Origin: Candidatus Peribacteria bacterium
GTDB lineage: Bacteria; Patescibacteriota; Gracilibacteria; UBA1369; UBA12463
Length of the DNA stretch: 64,000 bases
Direction of reading: 5' to 3'
NCBI GenBank assembly: GCA_943355055.1
Contig: CALREA010000004.1
Location: 1-64,000, forward strand
Shown one piece after another: positions 15,806 through 25,428 of this stretch. The notes below the pieces were generated by a model that was not told the origin of the DNA, ran no database searches, and worked only from the letters and a program-made list of their open reading frames with translations. The translations under genes were made by a program, and so were the position numbers. Within the stretch, counting starts at the first letter, position 1; each line of letters opens with the position of its first letter.

Positions 15806-16981
15806 TTATCTACCAATTTCCTCTCCCTCAATCAATTCACGGTGGAGAGCAACAACAGCAGACTCATAATCAGCATTCTGGACAACAAGTGTGAAGTTTC
15901 GATCTGCGGAAGTTGTGATTTCCTCGACATTAATACCGGCTCTATCCAAGACACCTGTAATGCTTCGAGAAAGACCGCGCTGCTGCTTCATTCCATTACC
16001 GATACAGGAAACAAGAGCTACTCCTAACTGAGAAACCGTTGTGCCTATGCGATCAAGACGACTTTCTAATTCCTCTCTTTTTGGATGATCGGCATCTATG
16101 GTAAAGGGGAAAGATGATCCACCACCAAACGTAGCCGTCACGGAAATATCCAAATCCTCACACGCCTTCAATACAAGACTCGCAATACCACTTGAATGAG
16201 CCATGCGCGCAGAACTTACCGTATAGAGTACCTGATTATTTTTTCCACTAATGAATTGAACTCCATGAGATTCAATTTCTTCTGAAACACGAGTGCCCTT
16301 ATCTCGAAGATCATAAATACTACGAACCTGAAGCTGAATACCGCGCTGATCAAGACCCACGAGACCACCGGAAGTAAAAGCCCGAGGACCATTGAGCGTA
16401 GACAATTCCAGCGCCTCGCGGAAACTCATTTTCTTTTGTCGTCGTACATGCTGAAAACCATCACGCATTTTCGGAGTATATCCCGGCTCGACTATGGAAG
16501 GATCCGCCGAAAATACTCCAGGCAACTCTCCAAAAACTTTGATGCGAATATCGGAAGAATTAGCTCCAATACGAGTCAGTGCTGCCGCTAGAATACCGGC
16601 ATGTGCATCCAATCCATCAAAACCAAATGTATGACCATGAACACCGGGAAGTCGGCCGAGAATTGGAGTTCCCTCATCATCATCCAGCATTTTGCGGAGA
16701 TTCGAATCTCTAACTTGCTCAACCGCGAGCTCAAAAGCCTCTTCGCTCGTCATATCGCGCACGTCAGACGCGTCATATCGTTCTGAAAAATCCCGTACAT
16801 TCACCAAGCCAAACTCATGATTTATATCAGCAAGAGCTCCGGTCGAACTCGCTACCACAATAGGAAAACGCATCTTACCCTCGCGAGTAAGTATCTGCTT
16901 AACACGATCCGGATGAGCTCTTATAATTTCGTCAGACAAAGGAAGAATAGTATAATTAGCCGTCGAAATGCGATCACCCAT
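15806..16981 (-). CDS. Aspartokinase-like protein with ACT domains, altered N-terminus
   Basis: The protein has 391 residues. The middle matches aspartate kinases (FGFDGLDAHAGILAAAL, then GELPGVFSADPSIVEPGYTPKM for the usual DVDGVYTADPR) and the C-terminal 150 residues form two ACT domains. The N-terminal KFGGTS motif that binds ATP is absent, and the usual first 60-80 residues have no obvious counterpart. It may have lost or changed kinase activity, or act as a regulatory homologue. A good promoter (TTGACT, 17 nt, TATAGT) lies 32 nt upstream of the ATG, so it is expressed independently. Confidence 0.7.
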   Translation of the reverse strand: MGDRISTANYTILPLSDEIIRAHPDRVKQILTREGKMRFPIVVASSTGALADINHEFGLVNVRDFSERYDASDVRDMTSEEAFELAVEQVRDSNLRKMLDDDEGTPILGRLPGVHGHTFGFDGLDAHAGILAAALTRIGANSSDIRIKVFGELPGVFSADPSIVEPGYTPKMRDGFQHVRRQKKMSFREALELSTLNGPRAFTSGGLVGLDQRGIQLQVRSIYDLRDKGTRVSEEIESHGVQFISGKNNQVLYTVSSARMAHSSGIASLVLKACEDLDISVTATFGGGSSFPFTIDADHPKREELESRLDRIGTTVSQLGVALVSCIGNGMKQQRGLSRSITGVLDRAGINVEEITTSADRNFTLVVQNADYESAVVALHRELIEGEEIGR

Positions 16982-17013
16982 AAAATGTAGGAAAGAAATA
17001 AAAACAGGCCAGC

Positions 17014-17042
17014 ACTATAATACAAGTACGACAAACAGTCAA
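17014..17042 (-). promoter_or_regulatory. Promoter of the aspartokinase-like gene
   Basis: On the minus strand, TTGACT (17042-17037), a 17-nt spacer and TATAGT (17019-17014) point to the gene starting at 16981, leaving a 5' leader of about 25 nt. Confidence 0.6.
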
Positions 17043-17075
17043 CAGCCACCCGTCTGGAAGCTAAAATACAAGAAC

Positions 17076-19373
17076 CTACTCCCCGCCCGTCTCGACAGGA
17101 ATCTCCTTTGGCGTTACCTCACCGGTGACATCAGCACAACCACTGCATATGAATTTCACATCACCATCCTTTGAGGTTTTTTCCGTAATAAGCATGCCAC
17201 ATTTCTTGCACAACTCCCCTGTCGGCTTATCCCAAACCGCGTTTTTGCAATCAGGATATTTATTACATCCGTAGAAAGCCTTTCGTGTTTTCTTGGAGAA
17301 TCGCTTAATCATCGAACCCTTGCCGCATTTCGGACATTTAATCGCATTTGGGTCATCAATAGACACAATATTTTTGCACTTCGGATAGTTCGTACAGCCA
17401 AGGAACGAGCCGAAACGACTCGTCTTCACCGCCATATCACTGCCGCACTTTTCACACTTCGTGCCTTTTAATTTCTCCTCAAGATCTTTCTGCTCCTGTG
17501 TTTTCTCTTTCACCACAAGGGGTCTCTTGAACTTACATTCCGGATAATTGGTACAAGCATAGAACTTTCCAAACCGGCCAAATTTAATTTGAAGAGCATT
17601 GGAACATTCAGGACACTTCTCCTCCGACGCTTCGGTAGTAATATCATCTTTTTTAATCGTCTCATTTTTCTCAACAATCAACTTATGAAACGGCTCATAG
17701 AAGTCACGAATCAGTGGTACCCATGCCTGTTTACCCTCAGCAACCTTATCCAAACCTTCTTCCATTTCCGCCGTAAATTTGTAATCAACAATTTTTGGGA
17801 AGTGTTCAACCAAGAGATCGGTTACGAGCATTCCTAAATCCGTAGGTTTCAAAACTTTTCCATCCTTCTCAACATACAAGCGCGCAATAATCGTAGAAAT
17901 GGTCGGAGCATACGTACTCGGACGACCGATTCCCTCAGACTCAAGCTTCTTCACCAACGCCGCTTCAGTATATCGCGCAGGCGGTTTGGTGAAATGTTGT
18001 TCCGGCAAAAGTTCCTTCAAATCAACAGATTCATCTTTCTTCAAAAGGGGCAGAAGTTTTTCTCCATCCTTCTCCTCATCCTCTTCCTGATCATTTCCTT
18101 CCATATATGCCTTCATGAATCCAGGAAAAACGACCGTCTGACCCGTAGCACGGAAATTATACTGTTTGTGATTATCAGGGGTAATATCCGCACCAACTTG
18201 CTTCAAAATAGCCTCTGCCATCTGGCAAGCAACGGTACGCTTCCATACCAATTCATAGAGATTGAACTGATCTTTGCTCAAATCTGACTTCACCTTGAAC
18301 GGCTCAATTGACATATCTACCGGACGAATAGCTTCATGCGCCTCCTGCGCGCCTTTTTTTGATTTAAATTTACGAGCGGTCGGGAGGAGATATTCTTTTC
18401 CATACAATTCTGCAATAACCGCATTGGCCTGCTCAATAGCCACATCGGAAAGATTTGTAGAATCAGTACGCATATAGGTAATAAGTGCTGTTGGTTTACC
18501 ATCAACATCAACACCTTCGTACATTTGCTGAGCAACCATCATTGTTTTCTTCACGGAGAAACCAAGTTTACGAGAACACTCTTGCTGGAGAGTAGAAGTT
18601 GTAAAAGGCGCAGCAGGACTTCGTTTCACATCTTTTTCTTCAACGCTTGTAACGGTGAATGTATCTTTTTTAATCTCATCATGAATCACATTCGCGTCTT
18701 TTCCATTCGTGACTTTTGCCTCCTTACCGTTAATTTTTGTCAGGGCGGCACGGAACTTTTCATTTCTCTCCGTCAAAAAATCTGCCGTCAAACTCCAGTA
18801 CTCATTCGGAACGAAAGCCATAATTTCGCGCTCCCTATCAACAACCAAACGAGTCGCGACACTCTGTACACGGCCAGCCGAGAGACCATAACGAACCTTC
18901 TTCCATAAAAGCGGAGAAAGTTCATAACCCACCAATCTATCCAAAACACGCCGAGCTTGCTGAGCATCAATCAGATCCTGAAAAAGCTGGCGTGGGTGCT
19001 TGATCGCCTCCAAAATCGCCTTCTCCGTAATTTCATGAAAAACGATTCTTTCTACTTTATTTTTCTTTGGATTAATTTTGAGCGCCTCCAATAAATGCCA
19101 TCCAATCGCTTCCCCTTCTCGATCCTCATCAGTTGCCACCCAAATATTCGTATCTTTGTCGATGAACGATTTGAGCTCTGTGATAGTTTTTTTCTTATCC
19201 GGTGAGATTAAATATTCAGGTGCAAAATCATGTTCAATATCAACACCCATCTTCGATTTAGGAAGATCACGGACATGTCCCATCGATGCACGAACCACGA
19301 AATTCTTGCTTAAAAAGCGCGAAATCGTCTTCGCTTTTGCGGGGGACTCTACGATAACAAGGTCTTTTGCCAT
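17076..19373 (-). CDS. topA: DNA topoisomerase I
   Basis: The ATG at 19373 (MAKDLVIVESPAKAKTI) is the real start, giving 765 residues; the track start adds 12 unlikely residues. It relaxes negative supercoils. Visible are the Toprim domain (VESPAKAKTI, TDEDREGEAIGWHL), the catalytic Tyr in ITYMRTDS, and four C-terminal Cys4 zinc ribbons, the first starting CPECSNALQIKFGRFGKF and the last CKKCGMLITEK. Its promoter overlaps the start codon so closely that the mRNA is probably leaderless. Confidence 0.95.
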   Translation of the reverse strand: MAKDLVIVESPAKAKTISRFLSKNFVVRASMGHVRDLPKSKMGVDIEHDFAPEYLISPDKKKTITELKSFIDKDTNIWVATDEDREGEAIGWHLLEALKINPKKNKVERIVFHEITEKAILEAIKHPRQLFQDLIDAQQARRVLDRLVGYELSPLLWKKVRYGLSAGRVQSVATRLVVDREREIMAFVPNEYWSLTADFLTERNEKFRAALTKINGKEAKVTNGKDANVIHDEIKKDTFTVTSVEEKDVKRSPAAPFTTSTLQQECSRKLGFSVKKTMMVAQQMYEGVDVDGKPTALITYMRTDSTNLSDVAIEQANAVIAELYGKEYLLPTARKFKSKKGAQEAHEAIRPVDMSIEPFKVKSDLSKDQFNLYELVWKRTVACQMAEAILKQVGADITPDNHKQYNFRATGQTVVFPGFMKAYMEGNDQEEDEEKDGEKLLPLLKKDESVDLKELLPEQHFTKPPARYTEAALVKKLESEGIGRPSTYAPTISTIIARLYVEKDGKVLKPTDLGMLVTDLLVEHFPKIVDYKFTAEMEEGLDKVAEGKQAWVPLIRDFYEPFHKLIVEKNETIKKDDITTEASEEKCPECSNALQIKFGRFGKFYACTNYPECKFKRPLVVKEKTQEQKDLEEKLKGTKCEKCGSDMAVKTSRFGSFLGCTNYPKCKNIVSIDDPNAIKCPKCGKGSMIKRFSKKTRKAFYGCNKYPDCKNAVWDKPTGELCKKCGMLITEKTSKDGDVKFICSGCADVTGEVTPKEIPVETGGE

Positions 19374-19381
19374 ACCACATG

Positions 19382-19409
19382 ATTGTATTGAGAATTCGCT
19401 CGCTGTCAA
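19382..19409 (-). promoter_or_regulatory. topA promoter, leaderless arrangement
   Basis: On the minus strand, TTGACA (19409-19404), a 16-nt spacer and TACAAT (19387-19382), then 8 nt to the ATG at 19373. It is near-consensus. Confidence 0.75.
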
Positions 19410-19665
19410 ATGCGGAGTGTAATTTTGGCTTTAAAAAAGGGAAATTTAGGGTCTCCATCTCTCAAAATTATGCATTTCTGAGTTGAATTTACGAAAGCGA
19501 AGCATCCATCATGGAGAGATTTCAGCTTCAAAAGTCTCCAGCATCCTGTAGGCAAATATGATGTATCCAAATGTACAGCAAAAAGACATCAAAACGGATA
19601 TAGGGCACGAAGCATAGTAAGAACCAAGACCTCTCTCTAATTATAGCTTCAAAAATGGCATTTAT
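19410..19665. other. Intergenic stretch, nothing recognised
   Basis: About 250 bases lie between the topA promoter and the aro promoter. No ORF with support, no hairpin-T terminator and no RNA gene was seen. A loose repeat of TAGCTTCAAAA/CAGCTTCAAAA occurs near 19527 and 19644. Confidence 0.4.
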
Positions 19666-19695
19666 TTGACATCTAAGCGCCTTAGCCCGTAAACT
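19666..19695 (+). promoter_or_regulatory. Promoter of the aromatic amino acid operon
   Basis: TTGACA (19666-19671), an 18-nt spacer and TAAACT (19690-19695), the same boxes and spacing as the DUF4143 promoter. The predicted start near 19702 lies about 5 nt before the leader peptide ATG. Confidence 0.7.
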
Positions 19696-19706
19696 ATGCG
19701 CAGTAT

Positions 19707-19772
19707 ATGAACAATATCGCAAAAGCACAGAACTGGTTTTATTTTTACAACTTCTCTCATGTGAAGGCGTAG
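19707..19772 (+). CDS. Aromatic-rich leader peptide of the aro operon attenuator
   Basis: A 21-codon ORF, too short for the track, starts ATGAACAATATCGC and stops at TAG 19770-19772. Its middle reads NWFYFYNF: one Trp, three Phe and two Tyr within eight codons (19731-19754), so all three end products of the pathway are sensed. The last codons and the stop lie inside the 5' arm of the antiterminator hairpin. This matches trpL and pheL in arrangement but is not homologous to them. A ribosome stalling for lack of charged tRNA would leave the arm free; one reaching the stop would cover it. Confidence 0.85.
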   Translation: MNNIAKAQNWFYFYNFSHVKA

Positions 19773-19823
19773 AGCTGTGTTCGAGTTTTTCCCTCTATGC
19801 CTTCACACAAGAAGGCTTTTTTT
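19761..19823 (+). terminator. Attenuator: antiterminator and competing terminator
   Basis: Antiterminator: GTGAAGGCGTAGAG (19761-19774) pairs fully with CTCTATGCCTTCAC (19793-19806), 14 bp with one G-U. Terminator: GCCTTC (19799-19804), a 6-nt loop, GAAGGC (19811-19816), then seven T (19817-19823). The two hairpins share 19799-19804, so only one can form. The aroA ATG follows 11 nt after the T run. Confidence 0.85.
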
Positions 19824-19834
19824 ATGCTTCTATT

Positions 19835-21676
19835 ATGAAACTTGTTATCGAACCAACAGTACGAATTGAGGGTGAGGTCACTCCCCCATCATCCAAATCA
19901 CACAGCGTGAGAGCGCTTCTATTAGCCACGCTAGCAAATGGCACATCCGCTCTAAAAAATATTCTCGATGCTTCCGATACGCGTGCCGCTATCGATGTTT
20001 GTAGAAAACTTGGAGCAAAAATTACCTGCGTAAAGAATATAAATGGCGGACTGGATTGCACGGTTGAGAGCAACGGAATCCCACTTCAAACAGACGAAAC
20101 AGAACTCTTTTCAGCAAATTCAGGAATCACGACAACATTCATCATACCGATCTTAGGTCTACGGAAAGAGACAAAACGGCCGATGATACTTGCATGCGGA
20201 GAGCAGATGATGCAACGACCAATCGACACAATTATCAATGTATCAAAAAAACTTGGATTAAAAATTGAAGACACAAATGGACACTGTCCGCTAAAAATAT
20301 CAGGAGAAATTATTGGCAACGAAGTAGAAATTGACGGAACAAACTCGCAAAACGTATCAGCACTTTTACTCGCACTTCCACTCGCTCCAAAAACATCAAT
20401 TGTAAACGTAAAAAATCTGCAGGAACGTCCATATGTTGAAATGACGTTGCGATGTTTGGATGAGCAACATATTACATACACGCATACGCGCAGTAATAAT
20501 ATTGATCAATTTGTGATACCCGGGAACCAAATCTACAAGCCATTTGAAAAGACTATACCAGGTGATTTTTCATCAGCATCCTACATCATTGCCGCCGCAG
20601 TTTTACTCCCGGGGCATGTGATTATCGACATGATGGACATGACAGATTCACAAGGAGACAAGCGGCTAATCACGATTCTGCAAGAGATGGGAGCGCACAT
20701 AAAAATTGAAGGAAAAACTATTGTGATTGATGGTGGACATCCACTTACAGGCCAAGAAATCGATTGTAGCGATATCCCAGATATGGTGCCAACACTCGCG
20801 GTTATTGCCACGCAGGCCGAAGGGAAAACAACACTCACGAATATCGGTCACGCCCGAATCAAAGAAACGGATAGATTAAAATCCATGGCTACCGAACTCA
20901 AGAAAATGGGTGCAAATATAGAGGAACACGCCACTTCACTCGTCATATACCACAGCCGGCTCTTCGGTGCATCACTCGACGGATATAGCGATCACAGAAC
21001 CATAATGGCACTCGCCATAGCCAGCCTTCTGCCAACTGACGGAGCAAGCGAAATCACAACAGCAGAGGGAATGGACAAGACATTTCCTAACTTCGCAACT
21101 CACATGAACACTCTCGGCGCAAAAATGCGTATATCAACCAAAAAACATCTCGTCCTCATCGGCTTCAAAAATGCCGGGAAGACGACTATAGGTCAGGAGC
21201 TAGCCAAAAGACTCGGGTTACCTTTCGTCGACCTGGATGAAAAAATCATCGCCCATCATGAGAATATTTCAGGAAAAAAACAGAGCTGTAGAGAGATAAT
21301 GCGCGATCACGGTGAAGCATTTTTCAGAAATATAGAGCATATCGTTCTCGAAAAAATTACAGCATCACCAGATGTCAGTGTCATTGCCCTCGGCGGTGGA
21401 ACGCCTATCGTAGAAGAAAATCATGCACTCCTTACGCCACATCACATCATTCACATTTCCGCTCCAAAGAGTATTGTGTTCGAGCGGATTATGATTAATG
21501 GCCGACCAGCATTCTTCTCACAGGACCAAGACGCCTTTATCAGCTTCCAGGAACTATGGAATACCAGAGAGCCAATATTTGAAAAACTTGCTACAATGAC
21601 TATCCAGAATAACGGCTCCATCAAAGAATCTGTGGAAAATATTTTACGGCAACTCGTTACCAAAACTACCATATGA
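19835..21676 (+). CDS. aroA-aroK: EPSP synthase fused to shikimate kinase
   Basis: The 613-residue fusion has EPSP synthase at residues 1-430 (PSSKSHSVRALLLATLANG, LFSANSGITTTF, and DRLKSMATELKKMGA with the EtDRLK motif) and shikimate kinase from 435. The kinase shows a P-loop GFKNAGKTTIG, DLDEKI, FRNIE and ALGGGTP. Together they phosphorylate shikimate and add the enolpyruvyl group. A direct AroA~AroK fusion lets shikimate 3-phosphate pass within one protein. It is the first structural gene after the attenuator and overlaps aroQ by 4 nt (ATGA). Confidence 0.95.
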   Translation: MKLVIEPTVRIEGEVTPPSSKSHSVRALLLATLANGTSALKNILDASDTRAAIDVCRKLGAKITCVKNINGGLDCTVESNGIPLQTDETELFSANSGITTTFIIPILGLRKETKRPMILACGEQMMQRPIDTIINVSKKLGLKIEDTNGHCPLKISGEIIGNEVEIDGTNSQNVSALLLALPLAPKTSIVNVKNLQERPYVEMTLRCLDEQHITYTHTRSNNIDQFVIPGNQIYKPFEKTIPGDFSSASYIIAAAVLLPGHVIIDMMDMTDSQGDKRLITILQEMGAHIKIEGKTIVIDGGHPLTGQEIDCSDIPDMVPTLAVIATQAEGKTTLTNIGHARIKETDRLKSMATELKKMGANIEEHATSLVIYHSRLFGASLDGYSDHRTIMALAIASLLPTDGASEITTAEGMDKTFPNFATHMNTLGAKMRISTKKHLVLIGFKNAGKTTIGQELAKRLGLPFVDLDEKIIAHHENISGKKQSCREIMRDHGEAFFRNIEHIVLEKITASPDVSVIALGGGTPIVEENHALLTPHHIIHISAPKSIVFERIMINGRPAFFSQDQDAFISFQELWNTREPIFEKLATMTIQNNGSIKESVENILRQLVTKTTI

Positions 21677-22119
21677 AAACAATTCTTCTCATTCACGGGC
21701 CAAATTTAAATCTATTAGGAAAACGCAACGCCACTCACTACGGCTCACTCACATTGAAAAAATTAGAAGAAATCGTGAAGGCGGAAGCAAAAGTTTTGGG
21801 CTATCGAATCCTGTCATTTCAATCAAATCACGAAGGAGAACTTATTGATGTTATCCAAAAGAATTCAGAAAAAGCAGAAGGAATACTCATCAATCCGGGA
21901 GCACTCACGCACTACAGTTATGCGCTCCACGATGCCATTATCGACGCACAGATTCCGACAGTAGAAGTTCACCTCTCGGATATAAACAAACGAGAATCCT
22001 GGAGAAAAATATCAGTAACCGCCGCAGCCTGCATCGGACAAAAATTCGGAAAAAAAGAAAAAAGTTATCTGGAAGCGCTCGCGTTATTACATAAAACACT
22101 GACCACCAAAAAATCATGA
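21673..22119 (+). CDS. aroQ: Type II 3-dehydroquinate dehydratase
   Basis: This 148-residue protein has normal length for the dodecameric type II enzyme that converts dehydroquinate to dehydroshikimate. Signatures are IHGPNLNLLGKR at the N-terminus, the active-site loop QSNHEGELID, NPGALTHYSYAL, and VEVHLSDINKRESWR. It overlaps its neighbours by 4 nt on both sides (ATGA), so it is translationally coupled. Confidence 0.95.
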   Translation: MKTILLIHGPNLNLLGKRNATHYGSLTLKKLEEIVKAEAKVLGYRILSFQSNHEGELIDVIQKNSEKAEGILINPGALTHYSYALHDAIIDAQIPTVEVHLSDINKRESWRKISVTAAACIGQKFGKKEKSYLEALALLHKTLTTKKS

Positions 22120-23162
22120 ACGTTACTATTATCAAACAACTTCCCACGGCGGAAGAAATCATACAGGCATTTCCTCTCTCGGAAACCGCGCACATGCAAG
22201 TTGCGCGCGATCAGCAGGAAGTAAAAGATATTATTTCCGGAAAAGATAAGCGCATGATCGTCATTGTCGGGCCATGCTCAGCATGGCCATTTGAGGCAAC
22301 GCTTGTCTATGCAAAAAAGTTAAAGACACTCGAAGAAAAGCTCAAGGACAAGCTGAAAATCATCATGCGGGTATACATCCAAAAACCACGAACCAGCAAG
22401 GGTTGGACCGGCCCAATCAACCAGCCAAATCCATTCACCGAACCGGACATCGCAGAAGGTATCCGATACAGTCGTGACATCATGGTGAGAATTATTGAAA
22501 TGGGATTACCTATTTCCGACGAATCAGTTTTTACCCATAATGCAAAGGGTTTCAATGAACTTCTTGCATGGGTAGCGATTGGCGCACGTAGCACCGAAGA
22601 TCAAGAACATCGCGTATTCGCATCTTGTATCGATGCTCCCGTTGGCATGAAAAACCCAACAAGTGGCAATCTGGAAATTGGCGTAAACAGTATTATCGCC
22701 GCTCAGGCACAGCACACCGCCGTGTTCCATGGAGCACAAGTCCAAACCCATGGAAATCCGTATGCACATCTCGTTTTGCGAGGTGGACTCGATCAACCAA
22801 ATTACCACGTCGAAGACCTCTACTCGGCAAAAAAGCATTTGGAAACGGCAAAAGTAAGTAACCCTGCGGTCATCATTGACGCAAGTCATGACAACTGCAA
22901 AGTAAACGGATCCAAAGATCCGGTTCAACAAATGAACGTCATCCGCGAGGTACTCACCACACTAAAAGAACACCCCGATCTACAGCCGCTCGTAAAAGGG
23001 TTCATGATAGAAAGCTTCATCAAGGGAGGCTGTCAAAAAGTAGAAAAACTTACTTCGGAAACAATAGATCTCGACGGACTTTCCATCACCGATCCATGCC
23101 TCAGCTGGGAACAAACGGAAGAAATCTTAAACACTATTACCGATGAACACATTATCAATTAG
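22116..23162 (+). CDS. aroG: DAHP synthase, class I alpha (AroG type)
   Basis: This 348-residue enzyme condenses phosphoenolpyruvate and erythrose 4-phosphate, the entry step. It aligns with E. coli AroF/G/H: IVGPCSAWPF near 50, KPRTSKGWTGPINQPN near 90, HRVFASCIDAPVGMKNPTSG, HGNPYAHLVLRGG, and DASHDNCKVNGSKDP. It has no ACT or chorismate-mutase regulatory extension. Residues giving end-product inhibition in E. coli cannot be judged here. It sits third in the operon; aroB starts inside its last codons. Confidence 0.93.
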   Translation: MNVTIIKQLPTAEEIIQAFPLSETAHMQVARDQQEVKDIISGKDKRMIVIVGPCSAWPFEATLVYAKKLKTLEEKLKDKLKIIMRVYIQKPRTSKGWTGPINQPNPFTEPDIAEGIRYSRDIMVRIIEMGLPISDESVFTHNAKGFNELLAWVAIGARSTEDQEHRVFASCIDAPVGMKNPTSGNLEIGVNSIIAAQAQHTAVFHGAQVQTHGNPYAHLVLRGGLDQPNYHVEDLYSAKKHLETAKVSNPAVIIDASHDNCKVNGSKDPVQQMNVIREVLTTLKEHPDLQPLVKGFMIESFIKGGCQKVEKLTSETIDLDGLSITDPCLSWEQTEEILNTITDEHIIN

Positions 23163-24270
23163 CTCAAAATTACCGCAGCAGAAAGCTATCGAATACCAAG
23201 CACGCATTGGCACGGGACAGCTAAAGCAAATTCCAAATCTCTTAAAAAAACTCTCCCCTGTTTCAAGATATGTAATTATTACCGACTCCACTATAAAAGA
23301 TATATTCGGAGCACAGCTCGTGAAAGAACTAAAAAAAGCCGATATAAAAGCGGATATAATCACCTTCCCCGCAGGAGAAAAAAATAAGACCGAGGAAACG
23401 CACAGCAAACTCACGCATAAAATGTTACAGAAAAAATGCGGGCGGGATACGATGATTATCGCACTCGGCGGAGGTGTCGTTGGAGATACAGCCGGATACG
23501 TCGCAGCAACCTACATGCGAGGTATACCATACGTCAATATTCCAACATCATTTCTCGCAATGGTAGACAGCTCTATCGGCGGAAAAGTTGGTGTAGACAC
23601 GCCATACGGGAAAAACCTCATCGGTGCATTTTGGCATCCTGAAGCGGTAATAATTGATATAGATTGTATAAAGAAACTTCCACAAACTCAACTGGTAAAC
23701 GGCCTCATGGAATCTATAAAAATATTTCTCACCTACGATAAAGGCATGTTTGAAATGGTAGAAAATAATTGGAAAAAAGTGGTGAAAAAAGATTTGGGAC
23801 TTCTTCAAAAAATCATTGCACGCTCAATCGAACTTAAAATCGGTGTCGTCACAAGAGATGAGCACGAAGCCAACGAACGCATGGTAGTAAACTGGGGACA
23901 TACGATCGGACACGCTATAGAGCATCTCAGCAACTTCTCATTCGGACATGGATATTGTGTAGGATATGGCATCCTCGTCGAAAGTAAAATTGCAGAACTC
24001 ATGGGCATACTATCAACAGAAGACTTCGAGAAAGTATGTGAAGCGATGAATCAATTTGGAATTACAAAAAAAGCGCTCAAAGACATACTCAAAAAATTCA
24101 GCACACAAGCCATTATCAAGCAGACACTTATCGACAAAAAAGCGCGAAATGGAAAAGTAAAATACGTACTATTAGAAAAAATTGGCTCGGTGAAAACAAC
24201 GAAAGGAATGTTCGGACACGAAGTGGACAAAAGCACCGTTGCAAAAGCACTTACCTATTTCACAAAATAA
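23143..24270 (+). CDS. aroB: 3-dehydroquinate synthase
   Basis: The 375-residue protein converts DAHP to dehydroquinate using NAD and zinc. [19 protein letters not shown] near 108 binds [23 protein letters not shown] and [11 protein letters not shown] are family hallmarks, and the zinc-site His occurs in [12 protein letters not shown] and [10 protein letters not shown]. The start overlaps aroG by 20 nt; no later Met would keep the N-terminus complete. Confidence 0.95.
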   Translation: MNTLSISSKLPQQKAIEYQARIGTGQLKQIPNLLKKLSPVSRYVIITDSTIKDIFGAQLVKELKKADIKADIITFPAGEKNKTEETHSKLTHKMLQKKCGRDTMIIALGGGVVGDTAGYVAATYMRGIPYVNIPTSFLAMVDSSIGGKVGVDTPYGKNLIGAFWHPEAVIIDIDCIKKLPQTQLVNGLMESIKIFLTYDKGMFEMVENNWKKVVKKDLGLLQKIIARSIELKIGVVTRDEHEANERMVVNWGHTIGHAIEHLSNFSFGHGYCVGYGILVESKIAELMGILSTEDFEKVCEAMNQFGITKKALKDILKKFSTQAIIKQTLIDKKARNGKVKYVLLEKIGSVKTTKGMFGHEVDKSTVAKALTYFTK

Positions 24271-24274
24271 TATC

Positions 24275-25360
24275 ATGGCAGGAAATACATTCGGAAAATT
24301 ATTTCAAATTACTACATTTGGAGAATCACATGGAAATGGAATCGGTGTCGTCATTGATGGATGCCCCGCAGGACTCGAGATAACCCGTGAAGAAATTCAA
24401 AAAGAACTCGATCGTCGCAGGCCTGGCACAAGCCATTTAACAACACCTCGTCAAGAAAAAGATCAAGTAGAAATTCTATCAGGAATATTCGAAGGGAAGA
24501 CAATGGGCACTCCAATTGCACTATTGGTCAGAAACCAAGATCAGATTCCCGCAGTCTACGAGCCAATAAAAGACCTCTACAGACCGGGACATGCAGACGC
24601 AACATACGATGCAAAATATGGCATGCGGGATTGGAGAGGTGGTGGACGAGCTTCTGCTCGAGAAACGATCGGCCGTGTAGCGGCCGGCGCAATCGCCAAA
24701 AAACTGCTTGCACACGCCGGAATACAGATCACAGGATACGTGACACAAATTGGAACGGTGAAAATCACAAAAGTAGATGAGAACACTATCGCAACCAATC
24801 CACTCAACTGTCCAGATCCAACCGTACTCGAAGCGATGATTAAGGAGATCGAAACCGCGCGCGCGAACCTAGATTCCGTTGGCGGAATAATCGAGATCGT
24901 CGCGCGTGGGGTCCCCGCAGGCCTCGGCGAACCCGTTTTCGACAAACTCTCCGCCGACCTCGCCCGTGGCATCATGAGCATCCCTGCCGTAAAAGGCATT
25001 GAAATTGGCGACGGTTTTGCCTGTGCATCAAAACACGGCAGCGAAAATAACGACGAGTGGGCACTCAAGCACGACAGCGCGAAAAACTCTCACATCGGCA
25101 CGATCACCAATCACGCTGGCGGCATCATTGGCGGAATCTCAAACGGCGAAAATATTATCCTCCGCTTCGCCCTTAAACCCACCTCAAGCATAGCGAAAAA
25201 ACAGCAAACCGTAGACCGAAACGGCACATCAGCCGAAATCGAAGTCCACGGCCGCCACGACCCATGCGTCGCCCCACGTGCCGTCCCAATCGGCGAAGCC
25301 ATGGTTGCCCTCGTCCTCGCTGATCATCATCTCCGCAACAAGACTAGTCGAGTAGAATAG
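24275..25360 (+). CDS. aroC: Chorismate synthase
   Basis: The real start is the ATG at 24275 ([20 protein letters not shown]), 4 nt after the aroB stop; 361 residues. It makes chorismate from EPSP with reduced FMN. Conserved parts are [71 protein letters not shown], and [18 protein letters not shown] at the C-terminus. It closes the common pathway before a 68-nt gap with 11-bp repeats. Confidence 0.96.
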   Translation: MAGNTFGKLFQITTFGESHGNGIGVVIDGCPAGLEITREEIQKELDRRRPGTSHLTTPRQEKDQVEILSGIFEGKTMGTPIALLVRNQDQIPAVYEPIKDLYRPGHADATYDAKYGMRDWRGGGRASARETIGRVAAGAIAKKLLAHAGIQITGYVTQIGTVKITKVDENTIATNPLNCPDPTVLEAMIKEIETARANLDSVGGIIEIVARGVPAGLGEPVFDKLSADLARGIMSIPAVKGIEIGDGFACASKHGSENNDEWALKHDSAKNSHIGTITNHAGGIIGGISNGENIILRFALKPTSSIAKKQQTVDRNGTSAEIEVHGRHDPCVAPRAVPIGEAMVALVLADHHLRNKTSRVE

Positions 25361-25363
25361 GTG

Positions 25364-25407
25364 ATATACAATATGTATACAAAACATATACGAAACGTAT
25401 ACAAAAT
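25364..25407 (+). repeat. Four 11-bp tandem repeats between aroC and pheA
   Basis: Units ATATACAATAT, GTATACAAAAC, ATATACGAAAC and GTATACAAAAT lie head to tail with an 11-bp period, one helical turn. An 8-codon ORF (ATG at 25406, MNMTSTKQ) ends in TGA overlapping the pheA ATG, so it may couple translation. Confidence 0.6.
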
Positions 25408-25428
25408 GAACATGACCTCAACCAAACA

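Noticed and set aside
24239-24274. Upstream start of aroC
   Set aside because: It lies inside aroB; the family N-terminus begins at 24275.
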